Below, piece after piece: positions 1 to 9,940 of a DNA stretch of 21,501 nucleotides. The DNA lies in NCBI GenBank assembly GCA_036897625.1, contig JAYMTA010001152.1:1-21501 (forward strand), in the 5' to 3' direction. The stretch's first letter is position 1; every line of letters begins with the position of its first letter. Below the pieces are notes generated by a model. It was not told the DNA's origin, did no database searches, and worked only from the letters and a program-made list of their open reading frames with translations. Made by a program: the position numbers and the translations under genes. The DNA is from Pelargonium cotyledonis (lineage: Eukaryota; Streptophyta; Magnoliopsida; Geraniales; Geraniaceae).

Positions 1-480
1 AAAAATCAACCGCCGCACAATGATCCAGACCTTGCGACGTTGACCCCTCCTCCAACCTAGCCTCTCGGCCCCGGCAGAGCTGCCGAAGCCGAATCATCTT
101 CAATCCACCCCCCCAAACCTCCTCCCCCAAGGCCGCCTGACCCCATCTCCACCAGCTCCACCCGCCGCCTCCCCATTACCGCACCCTCCCCGATCGCACC
201 TCCACCCCCCAACACACCAGCGCCGCCGTTCGTCGTCCTACCCGCACCCACACACCTTCCGAAAATAGCCGCCGTCAGATAGACGAAGACAGCCGCCCTT
301 TTCTGTCTCGCAAAAAACCCCACAGAAAACGCCGCCGCCACAGGATCTCTCGCACCAAGCCGCTCGCCGTCACTCACTTCGCCTCCTCGGAAAGTCACAC
401 ACAAACGCCGCCGTCCACGGGATCTCACACGCCAAGCCGCCGCCTAAACCCTAGTAAGGGGATCTCACCAAAGGAGCCAT
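1..480. repeat. GC-rich repeat-like segment, possible transposable-element fragment
   Basis: This stretch is far richer in G and C than anything else in the window, with C-runs and CCGCC motifs. It contains two diverged direct copies of one block, roughly 329-364 and 404-441 (offset about 75 bases). Each has a GCCGCC run, then a GGATCT core, then CCAAGCCGC, and the GGATCTCACC core recurs at 459-469. On the plus strand a proline-rich frame runs between two stops (after 60 to 287). On the minus strand there is a glycine/arginine-rich open frame (428 to 57). I recognise no protein domain in either. The abrupt change to AT-rich DNA near 480 and the internal repeats suggest a fragment of a dispersed element, possibly non-LTR, but the family is not identifiable here. 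Confidence 0.4.
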
Positions 481-1726
481 CGAAGCAAATTTGTACTTTT
501 TTCTTTTTACTTGGGAGTTTGAATAAAAAGTACGGATTATCTATAAAAAAAATTTAATAAAAGTTATAAGTTCCAAAATGAACCGTAACCTAATGTCTCT
601 AATAGACATTAGGAAAATTTATATTCAATCAAACTCCATAAACCTATTAGTTGAAAGAGTATTGGTGCATGAACTTTGGGGCATGTGGGTTATGTGTAAA
701 ACTAGTTTTACGAATTAATAGTCTAAGTTTTTCCCTCCTTTTATGAGTGTTACTGGTTTAGTTCCCCTTTCGTTTGAAATTATGGTGTAACGACCTAATT
801 TGTTTGTTGGAGTGACCTTGTTTTTCTTTTCTATTTCTTGTACTTTTATTCCCCATTCTCGGGTTTGTTAATAAAAATACCGATCGCTTATAAAAAACTA
901 TATTATAAATTATCGGTGGTTGTTTCAAGAATATTCGGTGGAATTTCGTACATGTACCGATGCAAGAAATTCTATAAAAAAAAAGAGAAAATAGGAAACA
1001 AATGTACTAATAAACACTTACCTACAAACATTTATTGGTTTACTAATATACATTTTTTTATACAGCAGTGTATATGTAATTTATATGAACCATTTGCGTG
1101 TACTTGTGAATGTACTGGGGCATATGTAATTTTCATATACCGAACATACATGAACAAAATGTTCCAAAGTCGGTAACTTGTCGTTTCCAAAAATATCAAT
1201 CATGATGTACAGTTCACAAGACGGGTGGAAGACAAACCCACATTAAATGTTGTGAGGATGAAAGAAAATAATTGTACACTCACTAGTGCAATTGTGAACA
1301 CTAAAATGAACCCATACATGCAATTTCAATTTGTATTTGCATCTTTTTCTACACAAAGAGTCCCAAATACAATACAAATATGTTATATAATAAAAGACTT
1401 ACCAATAAAAAGCTCTAAATTTAGTTTCCTTATATCCGGATTTAGTTCCCTTAAAAAATTTAAGAGTCTTAACTAATACAAAGTTGTATATATGGTTAAA
1501 TTATTAATTGATTTCTTCTTCCTCCTCCTTTATAATCCTCTTCTTCATGTGATCTACCTAAACCCTATTCCAACCATTGACAAGATCCAATTTTTTTTAT
1601 CTAGACCATCTTTTCATGCCTCCATAGACAATACCCATCTTCTACATTTTAGGGTTTTTGTCTAAATATTTATCTATCTACCCGCCACAACATACCCTTT
1701 CCATTCCATTCACTATCAAAACACTT
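481..1726. other. AT-rich intergenic DNA without a recognisable gene
   Basis: No coding region is supportable: the open frames here have no ATG-anchored family match and are low complexity. Two stretches, about 490-575 and 835-915, look like diverged copies of each other. Each has a TTGTACTTTT start, a T-rich stretch, a TAATAAAAA-like or GAATAAAAA tract, then CGAT/CGGAT and TATAAAAAA. There is a perfect 10-bp hairpin at 589-613. From about 1500 the strand is pyrimidine-rich (TTCTTCCTCC), which is common upstream of plant genes and probably belongs to the promoter of the LBD gene that follows. Confidence 0.5.
589..613. repeat. Perfect 10-bp inverted repeat with 5-nt loop
   Basis: The left arm 589-598 (CCTAATGTCT) is exactly complementary to the right arm 604-613, with loop CTAAT between them. 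It is short and AT-rich, so it may be chance or a remnant of a small element. Confidence 0.6.
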
Positions 1727-1737
1727 TATATATAAAA
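1727..1737 (+). promoter_or_regulatory. Probable TATA box of the LBD gene
   Basis: TATATATAAAA stands alone in pyrimidine/AT-mixed sequence about 170 bases before the ATG at 1909. That would put transcription start near 1765 and give a leader of roughly 145 bases, which is reasonable for a plant gene. A GT microsatellite (1882-1894) and a possible leader splice acceptor (TTTCTAG, ending 1906) lie just before the start codon. Assignment is by position and motif only. Confidence 0.45.
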
Positions 1738-1881
1738 GGTTTGTATAATCACTTTGATTTTGATTCCTTTTATTCATGTCCCTCCAATTCCAAATATTAT
1801 AAACATTTTGTTCTTGTTACTTAGTTTAATTTTGTGTTGCATGTAATTTATTATATTTTGTTCTTGTAATTTAATTTATAG

Positions 1882-1894
1882 GTGTGTGTGTGTG
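1882..1894 (+). repeat. (GT)n microsatellite in the LBD leader
   Basis: Thirteen bases of alternating G and T end 14 bases before the LBD start codon. It is short and probably length-variable. Confidence 0.7.
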
Positions 1895-1908
1895 ATCTTT
1901 TTCTAGGG

Positions 1909-3332
1909 ATGCAAAGAGAGGCCAACGGGGCATTGGGTGCGCACCAAGCTTGCGCATCTTGCAAGCACCAAAGGAAAAAATGTGCCGAGGATTGTGGCTC
2001 CATTGTTTCCGGCGGACCGGACACAAGAGTTCCAAGCTGTGCACAAGCTTTTTGGTGTGAGCAATGTCTCCAAGTTGCTCAAGAGCATCCCTAGAGAAGA
2101 TGACCGGAAAAAAGCAGCCGATTCGCTGGTCTGGGAGGCCACTTGCCGGATAAAAGATCCGGTGCTCGGGCCCTACGGGGAGTACAAGAGGATCTGTGAG
2201 GAGCTAAAATACTACAAGAACCACACTTTTATTCAGCAGCTAGCAGCTTCTCAGGGGACAGGAGGTCCTACAGTTGGAGGGATGGTCCTAAAATCAGGAC
2301 CTGGCGGGTCTATTGGGTGGAATGGGGCTAGCAAGGGACTTGGGGCTAGCAATAACAATAACAACAATATTGGACCTATTGGCGGGGGATATTCTGGGAT
2401 CATGAATAGTATTGGGAATATACCAAATAATGGTAACAATAATTATATGGATATTATCAATGATAATATGAATGGGGGTTCGATGATGGAGTCGAATCGG
2501 ATTTATGGTTATCCGACCAAGGTTCCGATGTCGGACAAGATGGAGATGGGACCGGTCACTGTCACGGGACAGGCACATCATGGCAATGGGTATAACAATA
2601 ATCATCAGTACTATCTTGCAGGTAAATATTATTCTGAATTCGATGTTTGTGCGTATTAATTAACAATTCTATGGTAGAAGTATTTTCTTGATATCCTTGT
2701 GATTAGATTGCGATAGTTTCCACCCAAATCTCTCATTTTTCAACCCCAAAACTAAGGGCAAAATGGAATTAAGGCTACTTATCTAAAGCTAAGTAAATCA
2801 AATCAAAATTACGTCGAAATGGCTGGTAAAATGGTAGATTGATTTTTATTTTAAGATTCTTCCGAGTTTTGATATTTTTTCTATCATTTGTTCAAAACTA
2901 AGTTGTTTCAGGTTGTCTAGATTAATTTTCTAACTAATTTTTATAAAGTCGACTCACCATTATTTTATTCAAAAAAAGAAAAACATCTAAAATCCCACGC
3001 CGAGACCAAAAAAATGCAATCTTTGCTTCTGAAAACAATAAATGTTCCCCTTTTTTTTTTTCGTGTGATTTATGTTTGTTTAGTTCTGGTCGGCAAAGTT
3101 GGCTTGTCAAATTAATATTCGCACAAATGTGTACTTTGAATTTGCCTAAAATTAAGAAGTTTTAGTTTATATATTTATGAAGCATCGCAAAAGTGATAAA
3201 AACTTGATTATCATTATTATTATCAATGATTTAAATTAATATCATTGTTGTTTCCATTTTCTTGAAGGTCAATACAACAGCAACATGAATGGCAAGACAA
3301 CGGACAATAACTTATGGGAAGATGGACAGTAA
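1909..3332 (+). CDS. LOB-domain (LBD/ASL) transcription factor, frameshifted within the LOB domain
   Basis: LBD proteins are plant-specific nuclear DNA-binding factors in organ-boundary and lateral-organ development. The model uses exon 1 1909-2621 and exon 2 3268-3332 (donor GCAG|GTAAAT, acceptor TTGAAG|GT). Frame 1 from ATG 1909 gives the zinc-finger-like motif C15-x2-C18-x6-C25-x3-C29. The next part of the domain (APLFPADRTQEFQAVHKLFG, then GVSNV and DPVLGPYGE) is in the +1 frame, so the reading frame breaks at 1996. Family members usually have two residues (six bases) between the last Cys and AP(Y/L)FP; here there is one base, a net loss of five. Read without a shift, frame 1 stops at 2094 after 61 residues, and the second frame has no ATG before the GAS block. 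If joined, the product would be about 258 residues, with an Asn/Gly-rich tail ending WEDGQ. A recent pseudogene or a sequence error would both fit. The 3' UTR probably runs to about 3850. Confidence 0.75.
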
Positions 3333-4916
3333 ATACTTTTATCCTCCTCCTTATTCATTTATTGTACAATCGAAGCTATCAGAGAATTTTTAGAGAGAGC
3401 ACAATTTATATTTTCTCATGCTTCAATATGGGAAAGAGGAGGTTTGGTCTAATTAATAAATATAAGCAACTAGAACTAGATAATAAATTACAAAAATATG
3501 TCATAGGATTGTTGTTATTTAGTACAATTTCGTATAGGTTTTGGGTCGTCCAAGGATCGGTATTGAAAAGTATGTAAACTATACAGAGATGCGCAAAGGC
3601 AGAGAAGAAACTGAGGAACTGAGCTATGGAGGAGGAGGATCAAACTAGCAAGAAACATATATATGTGTAATACATATTTACGTATATATGGTTGTTCTTG
3701 TTCGTGTTCTTGAGATCAAAGATGGTTGGCGGTATTGCAACAAACTAGCAGCTTCCGTTAGATAAGCAGTTGTTGTCGATTCCCTAATTACAGGGGTTGG
3801 ATAGCAGTTGGTTGATTTGTAACTTTGTAACATTTCTTGAATGAATACAAAATTATTGAAGGGAATACATGTTCGACATTTTTAATTTATGATCCGAATA
3901 ATCTACGGCATTTTTTTAATGTATAATAATTAGATCAATTTTGAAGAATTGTAATTACAGAGCAAGAGTGAAAATTCAATTGAAATATTTAGTAAGAACT
4001 TATTATTATTGAACTCGAGATTGAATATAAATTCAATTATTATCCTTGGATGCGAGTATAAATTCAATTAATACTCAGTTTACTTAAATAACACCACATA
4101 GTAGACTCTATTTTATTGAGAACTTTGTTCTCTGCTAACAATACTTTGTTCTCCTTACACAACTGCTTCATCACATGCTCAAAATATCGGGCATATTTTG
4201 GTTGCTCTAATTTGGGATCGTGTCATTTCAAAAAAGAACTATCATCCTACACTACTCTCCCATCAAAATACTAAAACGCGATACTCGAAGTAAACTAGAA
4301 ATGTCATCACATACCTTCCTAACGCAACAATGGAGATGTCTGTCAGAATTTTCAGTTGTCCACGATGTGATTAGTGGAGCCCTAACTCCAAAACTGCAAC
4401 GAAGCACGACTCCATCCTAATCCAAAAAAGGTCTCGCGTTAAATCTTCCCATTGTAGACCCTTGATTCTAGATTAGGTCTTCTGATTAGTGTAGCCCTAT
4501 ATCGAAGAAGATGATCTCGTCGGTGCTAAGAAAATAGGAAGAAGCAGACTTACATGGAGGGAAGGAGTTTTGGGGGAAGAAAATGAGAAACACACTCCGC
4601 TCTTGCCACATTCGCTATGAAGAAAAGAAATTACACATTGTCAAGATTTAACATATTCCATCAGTGTTTCCACGGAACGTCATGATACGATTTTTGAAAT
4701 TATTTAGATTGCACTTTACACTGACTCTTTGAATAACATATGCATCAAATTGTCTTTGACAAAAATGATACGTTCTAAATAATTCAATTGCTAATTTGGA
4801 CGGAATAAGATCTTATTACAAATATAATTGCTGAATAAATGTTCTATTTTTATTTTGTATATGGAGAGAATAGACTCTGGGTCAAGTCCACTCCAAGCAA
4901 TTCCCAGCGCCGGGCT
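3333..4916. other. 3' UTR of the LBD gene and AT-rich intergenic DNA
   Basis: The first roughly 500 bases are likely 3' UTR; an AATGAA/AATACAAAA tract at 3838-3855 could serve polyadenylation. A 14-base direct repeat (TATAAATTCAATTA) occurs at 4026-4039 and 4057-4070. The stretch 4100-4620 is less AT-rich and, on the minus strand, contains fragments with splice-like GGTATGTGATG, but no open frame or family can be recognised. I see no gene here. Confidence 0.5.
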
Positions 4917-6988
4917 ATGGCGACCAGCTTCCTTCGTCTCTTCTCTATTGGTTGCTTACTCATCGTCTTCTCCAGCGTCGCTTATCCTCTCTACATTTCT
5001 CAACTCCTCGGTGTTCACCCACTCGGTATTACTTTCTAAATCTCTTTCTTCTCACATTTATATGTAACCTCAAGTATGTCACTTGAATCATGACGAGTTG
5101 GTTTCCATGGATTTCCGGGCATACCCAGTTCTTCAATTGAGCTATCGGAGCAGACCCAGTTTTCCGATTGGCCTGTCAATGGTTGGTTTTGAGTCAAATT
5201 TGACGTACTGAACTGAAGATGTTTCTGTTGATGCAGATGAGAAGTACTATGCTTCCGAGGTGATCAAGTGCAAGGACGGATCAAATTCCTTCTCCAGAGA
5301 CCGTCTCAATGACAATTTCTGCGACTGTCTCGATGGAACTGATGAGCCCGGTATTGCCCAAATTTCTCTCACGATTTAAGTTTCAAAAGTTCAGTTTTTT
5401 TTATAGCTTAGGTCTTAAAATTTAAGTAATATTTTCATGTCAATATCTGTATGAAACAAAATGTCATAGCCAACCCATTTACTATTTTTTAAAGATACTG
5501 AATTTAACTCAGTTGAAGTAGTTTAATTGTTGGTGGGTTAATTACTCAGTGGAAACATGGATTTGCTGAAAAGAGTGTTGGCAGAGTCTAATACGTGTAT
5601 GTTGGCAATGGATGATGGAAGGTTCATTGTTGTAAAGAATGCTATAGTATCTATGTTGAAACAGATTTGAATTATTGTGAATTTTAAAATATTTGATGAA
5701 TTAATGAATGAGATTACTTACATGGTCTGATCTACAACAAAATTATCATAAAGTTGTTATGATATATTTGTCAACATGTAGTTAGTACATAAATGTAGAT
5801 GTGGAATCATGTGCTCCTTTTATTGTGTGTAGAAAACAAGACACAAAATGTCCTTGTTTTTTATGTGTTACTTATTTAGTTTTCTTTCTGGTATACGCAG
5901 GAACTTCAGCCTGCCCAGCAGGCAAATTCTACTGTAAAAATGTAGGAAATAGACCACATTTTGTTTTCTCTTCTCGAATTAATGATCGTTTTTGTGGTAA
6001 GTAATGCTGACAACACTGTTTCTCTTTCCTCCATGGCTCCATATAGTAAAGATTTCTTTAATTGGTTCTTTACAGTATAGTACACAGCTTAGGAACATGT
6101 ATTTGGGATGTTTTTGGTTTTCTATTAGGAATTTGTATTTGGGATGTTTTTCGTTTTCAAGCATCATATTGGCGAATGGCCTTGTTTGGTCTAAACTCTA
6201 AATGCTTTATTGGTGCACTGATCTGGTTACTTGCATAAATGGGATGGCAAGTTGGGTTTGAGAGACCAATTTAGTCTGTTTCTGAACAATCATGTTAGCT
6301 AGTAGCAACTAGGAGTCTAGGACCACATCTAACATTCTGTACTGTCCAAGAGAACTACCAATTAAGTTCTGGAAATCAAAATATTGATGGGTGATTCTGA
6401 TCTTCTGAAAATATTCACTACTAGCAGTGCTTGCTGCTTCATTATTGATTATGGTCCACCTAACAAATTGCCCTATTGGACTTGGGAGTTACCCTAGCTC
6501 GGTTTTGTTTTCTGGCACTATGTGTCTATATTATACATGTCTTTTTAACATAAAAATACTATTTCTGTAGGATAATCATAATTTAAGTTTGTTCTTCCTC
6601 ATTCTAATTGTCAATTCAATATTTTATAGACTGCTGTGATGGAAGTGATGAGTACGATGGTCAGATAAGGTGTCCTAACACTTGTGTAATGGGTGGAAAT
6701 GTTGAGTACAAGAGTGATAATCATATCTCCACTATCACTAATCTGGGCTCCATTGATAAAAAAGAAAGCAAGAAAGTTAACTTTGAGGACTTAATCCAGA
6801 ATCTTAAAGGTAGTTTTTTGCTTATGATTATTTTTGTGCGGTTAAAAATGTTTTCAGAATGTAATTTGAAGTGTGCTATTTCAGGGTTGAAGATTGTGAT
6901 AATTCTACAGGTGGTTTTGGTTATTTTTCTAGTGGTTCTCTGGATATTTCAGCGCCGAGTCAGATCCAAAAGAAGACGTAACCGTTGA
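4917..6988 (+). CDS. Short membrane-anchored glucosidase II beta-subunit-like protein (PRKCSH N-terminal domain)
   Basis: Five exons splice cleanly: 4917-5025, 5237-5350, 5901-5996, 6630-6809, 6885-6988, giving 200 residues. All donors are GT and all acceptors AG; every junction is phase 1. Residues 1-23 are a hydrophobic leader. Residues 37-125 carry two LDL-receptor-A-like cysteine modules typical of the N-terminus of glucosidase II beta ([11 protein letters not shown] at 65-75 and [12 protein letters not shown] at 106-117), which bind calcium in that family. A linker follows, then a 20-residue transmembrane helix (about 168-188) and an arginine-rich tail ([12 protein letters not shown]). 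The acidic coiled-coil, EF-hand and MRH lectin regions of true glucosidase II beta are absent, so a role in glucosidase II cannot be assumed. From memory it resembles Arabidopsis At2g42390. Location in the ER membrane with the cysteine modules in the lumen is inferred. The gene converges on the protease at 7613. Confidence 0.88.
6091..6162 (+). repeat. 36-bp tandem duplication in intron 3 of the glucosidase II beta-like gene
   Basis: Two adjacent copies (6091-6126 and 6127-6162) share AGGAA, then GTATTTGGGATGTTTTT, then GTTTTC, with a few substitutions. They lie wholly inside intron 3 (5997-6629). Confidence 0.8.
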
Positions 6989-7612
6989 AAGAATCCACCA
7001 TTTTGGTCACTATTATGTACTCAGTAGCCGGTAATACACTCCATACTTCTTCTGCATCTCATTTCTTTGTTCTGCATAAATTGGCATCACTGGATCATGT
7101 TATGTGTTTTCTTAAATCCTACATTGATTTGTTGATTGACTACATTGGAATAATGTTTCAATTATTCTTCTTGTAGGGAATCTGTGGAGATTAGTTTGAG
7201 CATGATAGAATCTCACATGATATAGAAGTTGATGCGTTGTTTTGCAACCAGTATAAGTTGCTTTGGTTGACGGGAAGAACCAGCTAGTGTACAAAACAGC
7301 CATCAGATGCAGTTAAGAGTTAAGACACTGTAAAGGTAACACAAGCTTTGACTCACTTAAAATCCTAGGAGGCTATTGTTTTGAGTATCAATATTGATGA
7401 TGAAATTGAAAGATGAATTTTCTTATAGTTCCTTCCTACTGCATAATGTATACATTGCTTGATAAGAACATGACAATGAGTAAAGCAAGATGATTGTATT
7501 TAGCGATTACAGGATATTGTTGCACTGGAAACATATATTTCATTATGATAGCCAATTCTTTTGTGTTTGCGGCATAAGGATCTTCTTATAGTACTCTTAT
7601 TGGTTAGGATTG
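6989..7612. other. Convergent 3' ends: UTR of the glucosidase II beta-like gene and of the protease
   Basis: The two genes meet tail to tail with 624 bases between stop codons. On the plus strand a donor (CCG|GTAATA, intron from 7031) and a good pyrimidine-rich acceptor (TTCTTCTTGTAG, ending 7176) suggest an optional intron in the 3' UTR of the glucosidase II beta-like gene. The rest is AT-rich and shows nothing coding. Overlapping antisense 3' UTRs are possible at this spacing. Confidence 0.4.
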
Positions 7613-9018
7613 TCACATAGTAGGGTAACTGCACTTCATAGCAATGCCACAAGTTCCTGCCAGATTATAAGGGTCACCGCGTGACAGCTTTGCATAGCCA
7701 GATTCACCCCAATGTTCGCCCCATGAATTTTTCACAAGCCAGTACTTCTGACCATCTTCTTCTTCTCCATAGCCAACTATTGTTACTCCATGACCGAGGT
7801 TAAAACCACAAAATATGCCGAAGACACCTGATGTATAAAACTGAAATGCTAAACCTTTGGCATCCATTGCAGCAGAGACAGGTTGCTTTGCTACGGCAGC
7901 TAGTAAGCTATCCTCATTAAGTGGTTGTACGTTCTGGTAACCTGTAACTTTCACTACTGGATTGTTGGTTCTTGTTTCATCACATTTCCCATCTTTTCCT
8001 GTGTAAGGATATTCTTTCTCAGCCACGAGCCCGCCATTGCTTTCAATGAAGTCAAATGCTTGGCTCATCAACCCACCATCGCAACCTTGGTTATCATCCT
8101 TAACATCACAATCTACAAGCTGCTGTTCTGACAAAGACACCAGGTTCCCTGTTTTGATATAGTTGAGGCCTTCCACAGCTGCTACTGCAGAGAATGCCCA
8201 ACAGCTTCCTGCAAGCACACAAATACGATGCTTTGAACAAGATTTGGTAATCTGGACAGAAACCCATGGACACTTTGAACCCAGACTACAGTTTTGCTGT
8301 TTCGTGTCGGGTCAGGGTCGGATTAGGACTTCTCAACCCAACACGAAACATGATATGCCAACTCTACACTGAACCTGATTGGTGAATCAATTTGGTGTTT
8401 GAACCAATGGTTCGATTTTTTTACCGTTGGTCAATATTTTGATATCGACCAGTTATGTGACTTATCTAACCATTGGCCAATTGGTGATTCTGTCACAGAC
8501 CAATTTTATCTGCCAATTCAATACTTCTAAAAACATTGTCTAAGGGGACGCTTAGTTGAAATTTAAAAATCCATACCACATTTGCCTTGACTCTTGACAG
8601 GAGTTGTAGCACCCTTCTCAACCCAATTGACACTCTCCGGCAAATCCAACGGTTCATCATCTCCGTAGCTTTGAGGCGTACCCGTATGATCTGTAAAATT
8701 GATGCCCATGTGCCTCAATGTGAACTCTTCATTCGTCATGTCCGCAAACTCATTGTCACTGAGAGTGAAGGTGAGGTTTAGAGAATTCATGAAGTCAATG
8801 TAGTTCACATTAGATTCGTAAATGGCAAACCGGAACTCCCATTCCTGATTGTTCTTGTATTTGCGTCCGTATCGTTGTATCCAATCTTCATATCTCTTCA
8901 CCATTGCTGCCAAGGAAGAATCCTCATTTTCTGCGGAGATTGTGCTGAAAAATGGTACTAGGATACAGATAGTTAAAAGAGTGAGGCTAGCTCTCCTCAA
9001 GATCATGGAGAGCTCCAT
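7613..9018 (-). CDS. Papain-like cysteine protease (C1A, SAG12/SAG39 type)
   Basis: This encodes a secreted or vacuolar cysteine endopeptidase made as an inactive precursor; relatives act in senescence and programmed cell death. Exons are complement 8577-9018 and 7613-8208 (intron GT at 8576, AG at 8209), giving 345 residues, the usual length. ATG 9018 starts a signal peptide (about 1-29). The I29 pro-region follows, with the E-R-F-N-I-N-like series and [12 protein letters not shown] at 88-99. The mature enzyme likely begins near LPESVNW (126). The catalytic set is complete: Q144 of the oxyanion hole, C150 in CGSCWAFS, H287 in LGHG and N308 in [15 protein letters not shown] replaces the common NQGCNGGLM. 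Several residues near the active site differ from the common form (SQGKC for NQGQC; LGHG for LNHG), but nothing suggests loss of function. The intron splits the codon just before the SCW active site. Confidence 0.93.
8299..8349. repeat. Imperfect inverted repeat in the protease intron
   Basis: The arm 8299-8312 (GTTTCGTGTCGGGT) pairs with 8336-8349 (ACCCAACACGAAAC) with one mismatch over 14 bases and a 23-base loop. CGTGTCGGGT/ACCCAACACG motifs recur in dispersed plant elements, so this may be a remnant insertion in the intron (8209-8576). Short CCAAT/ATTGG palindromes follow at about 8390-8510. Confidence 0.6.
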
Positions 9019-9539
9019 GGTTTACCTAGACACTTGAATGTAGAATTGCTGGATGATATGATATGTCTAGGCTGCTTATTAATAAGGAATTTTTTTTTTT
9101 TTTTTTGCATCACAACTGTTTCATGCTTAGTTGGATTACGTTTTTGAAGTGTACTATTCATTGTTCATGTATTTCTTGCTTCCCTATTTCATGTAGGCTA
9201 TGTACATTTGATCCATCAAGGTGGAAGAGTTTGTGCACAACCCATGTGGGATATGCATTTCCTGCGCTTACTTGATATGTTTCCCGATGCCAGATTATAC
9301 CAGTTTATGGACTCTGTTGTGTGATGCAGATTGAATTTAGGTTTAAGAATTGGTTTATGATTGTGTTAAGGACATATGTTTTAGTTTAAAAGTAGCTACT
9401 ATTGCTGGGACTTGAATGTTGTATGCTATAGTAGTGGAATGGTACATTGATGCTCAGTGATCTTAATAGCTACCTAGAAATTGCTGGGATCAGTGGTGGG
9501 TTGGGTTGTTTGGAACATATAAACAACAGGTGCATTGAT
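9019..9539. other. Upstream region of the protease gene
   Basis: On the minus strand TTATTAATAAG (9077-9087) lies about 60 bases before the start codon and could act as a TATA-like element with a very short leader. A run of 17 T (9090-9106, poly-A on the gene strand) sits directly upstream. No coding region is supportable in the remainder. Confidence 0.35.
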
Positions 9540-9562
9540 GGGTTGGGTTGGGTTGGGTTGGG
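9540..9562 (+). repeat. GGGTT pentamer repeat with G-quadruplex potential
   Basis: Five GGG runs (9540-9542, 9545-9547, 9550-9552, 9555-9557, 9560-9562) are each separated by TT, the pattern of a tight parallel G-quadruplex. A shorter GGGTTGGGTT run lies at 9498-9507. It resembles but is not the plant telomere repeat (TTTAGGG). It is about 520 bases upstream of the protease start codon. Confidence 0.85.
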
Positions 9563-9940
9563 CTGGTTTTGTGTGGACTTAGAGACACAAAAGCTTAGCT
9601 GTAGCTAGTTTTGGTCCATTCAAAAGCCCTACTACTTTGGCCCAATGAGCTTCACACTAAGATCTAAATCAATTTCAAGGAGTGAATTTTAAGATCTCTT
9701 GTTTAGGAGATCACTTCTATTAAATAAGAACTCCCAATGATATGGGCATATTAGCTTCCTCTAGCACATTCACATCCAACATGATAATATAAAAAAATGT
9801 ATCATAGAATCTTTTATATGTGTTGGTGAGTGAGAAAATGATAAACAGAACAAATACAAGGTACAAGGAATTTTACTTTTTACTATTTACAAATAGTGTG
9901 CATGTGTGTGCAAGTGTGAGAGAAAGAGAGTATACACAAT

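Noticed and set aside
57-428. Minus-strand 123-residue glycine/arginine-rich open frame
   Set aside because: Low-complexity GC-rich translation without a recognised domain; open frames are expected by chance in such composition.
838-1476. Plus-strand open frames in AT-rich DNA
   Set aside because: No family resemblance, repeat-like composition, and no suitable ATG or splice context.
3314-3577. Plus-strand open frame after LBD exon 2
   Set aside because: It overlaps the LBD exon in another frame and has no domain; it lies in the probable 3' UTR.
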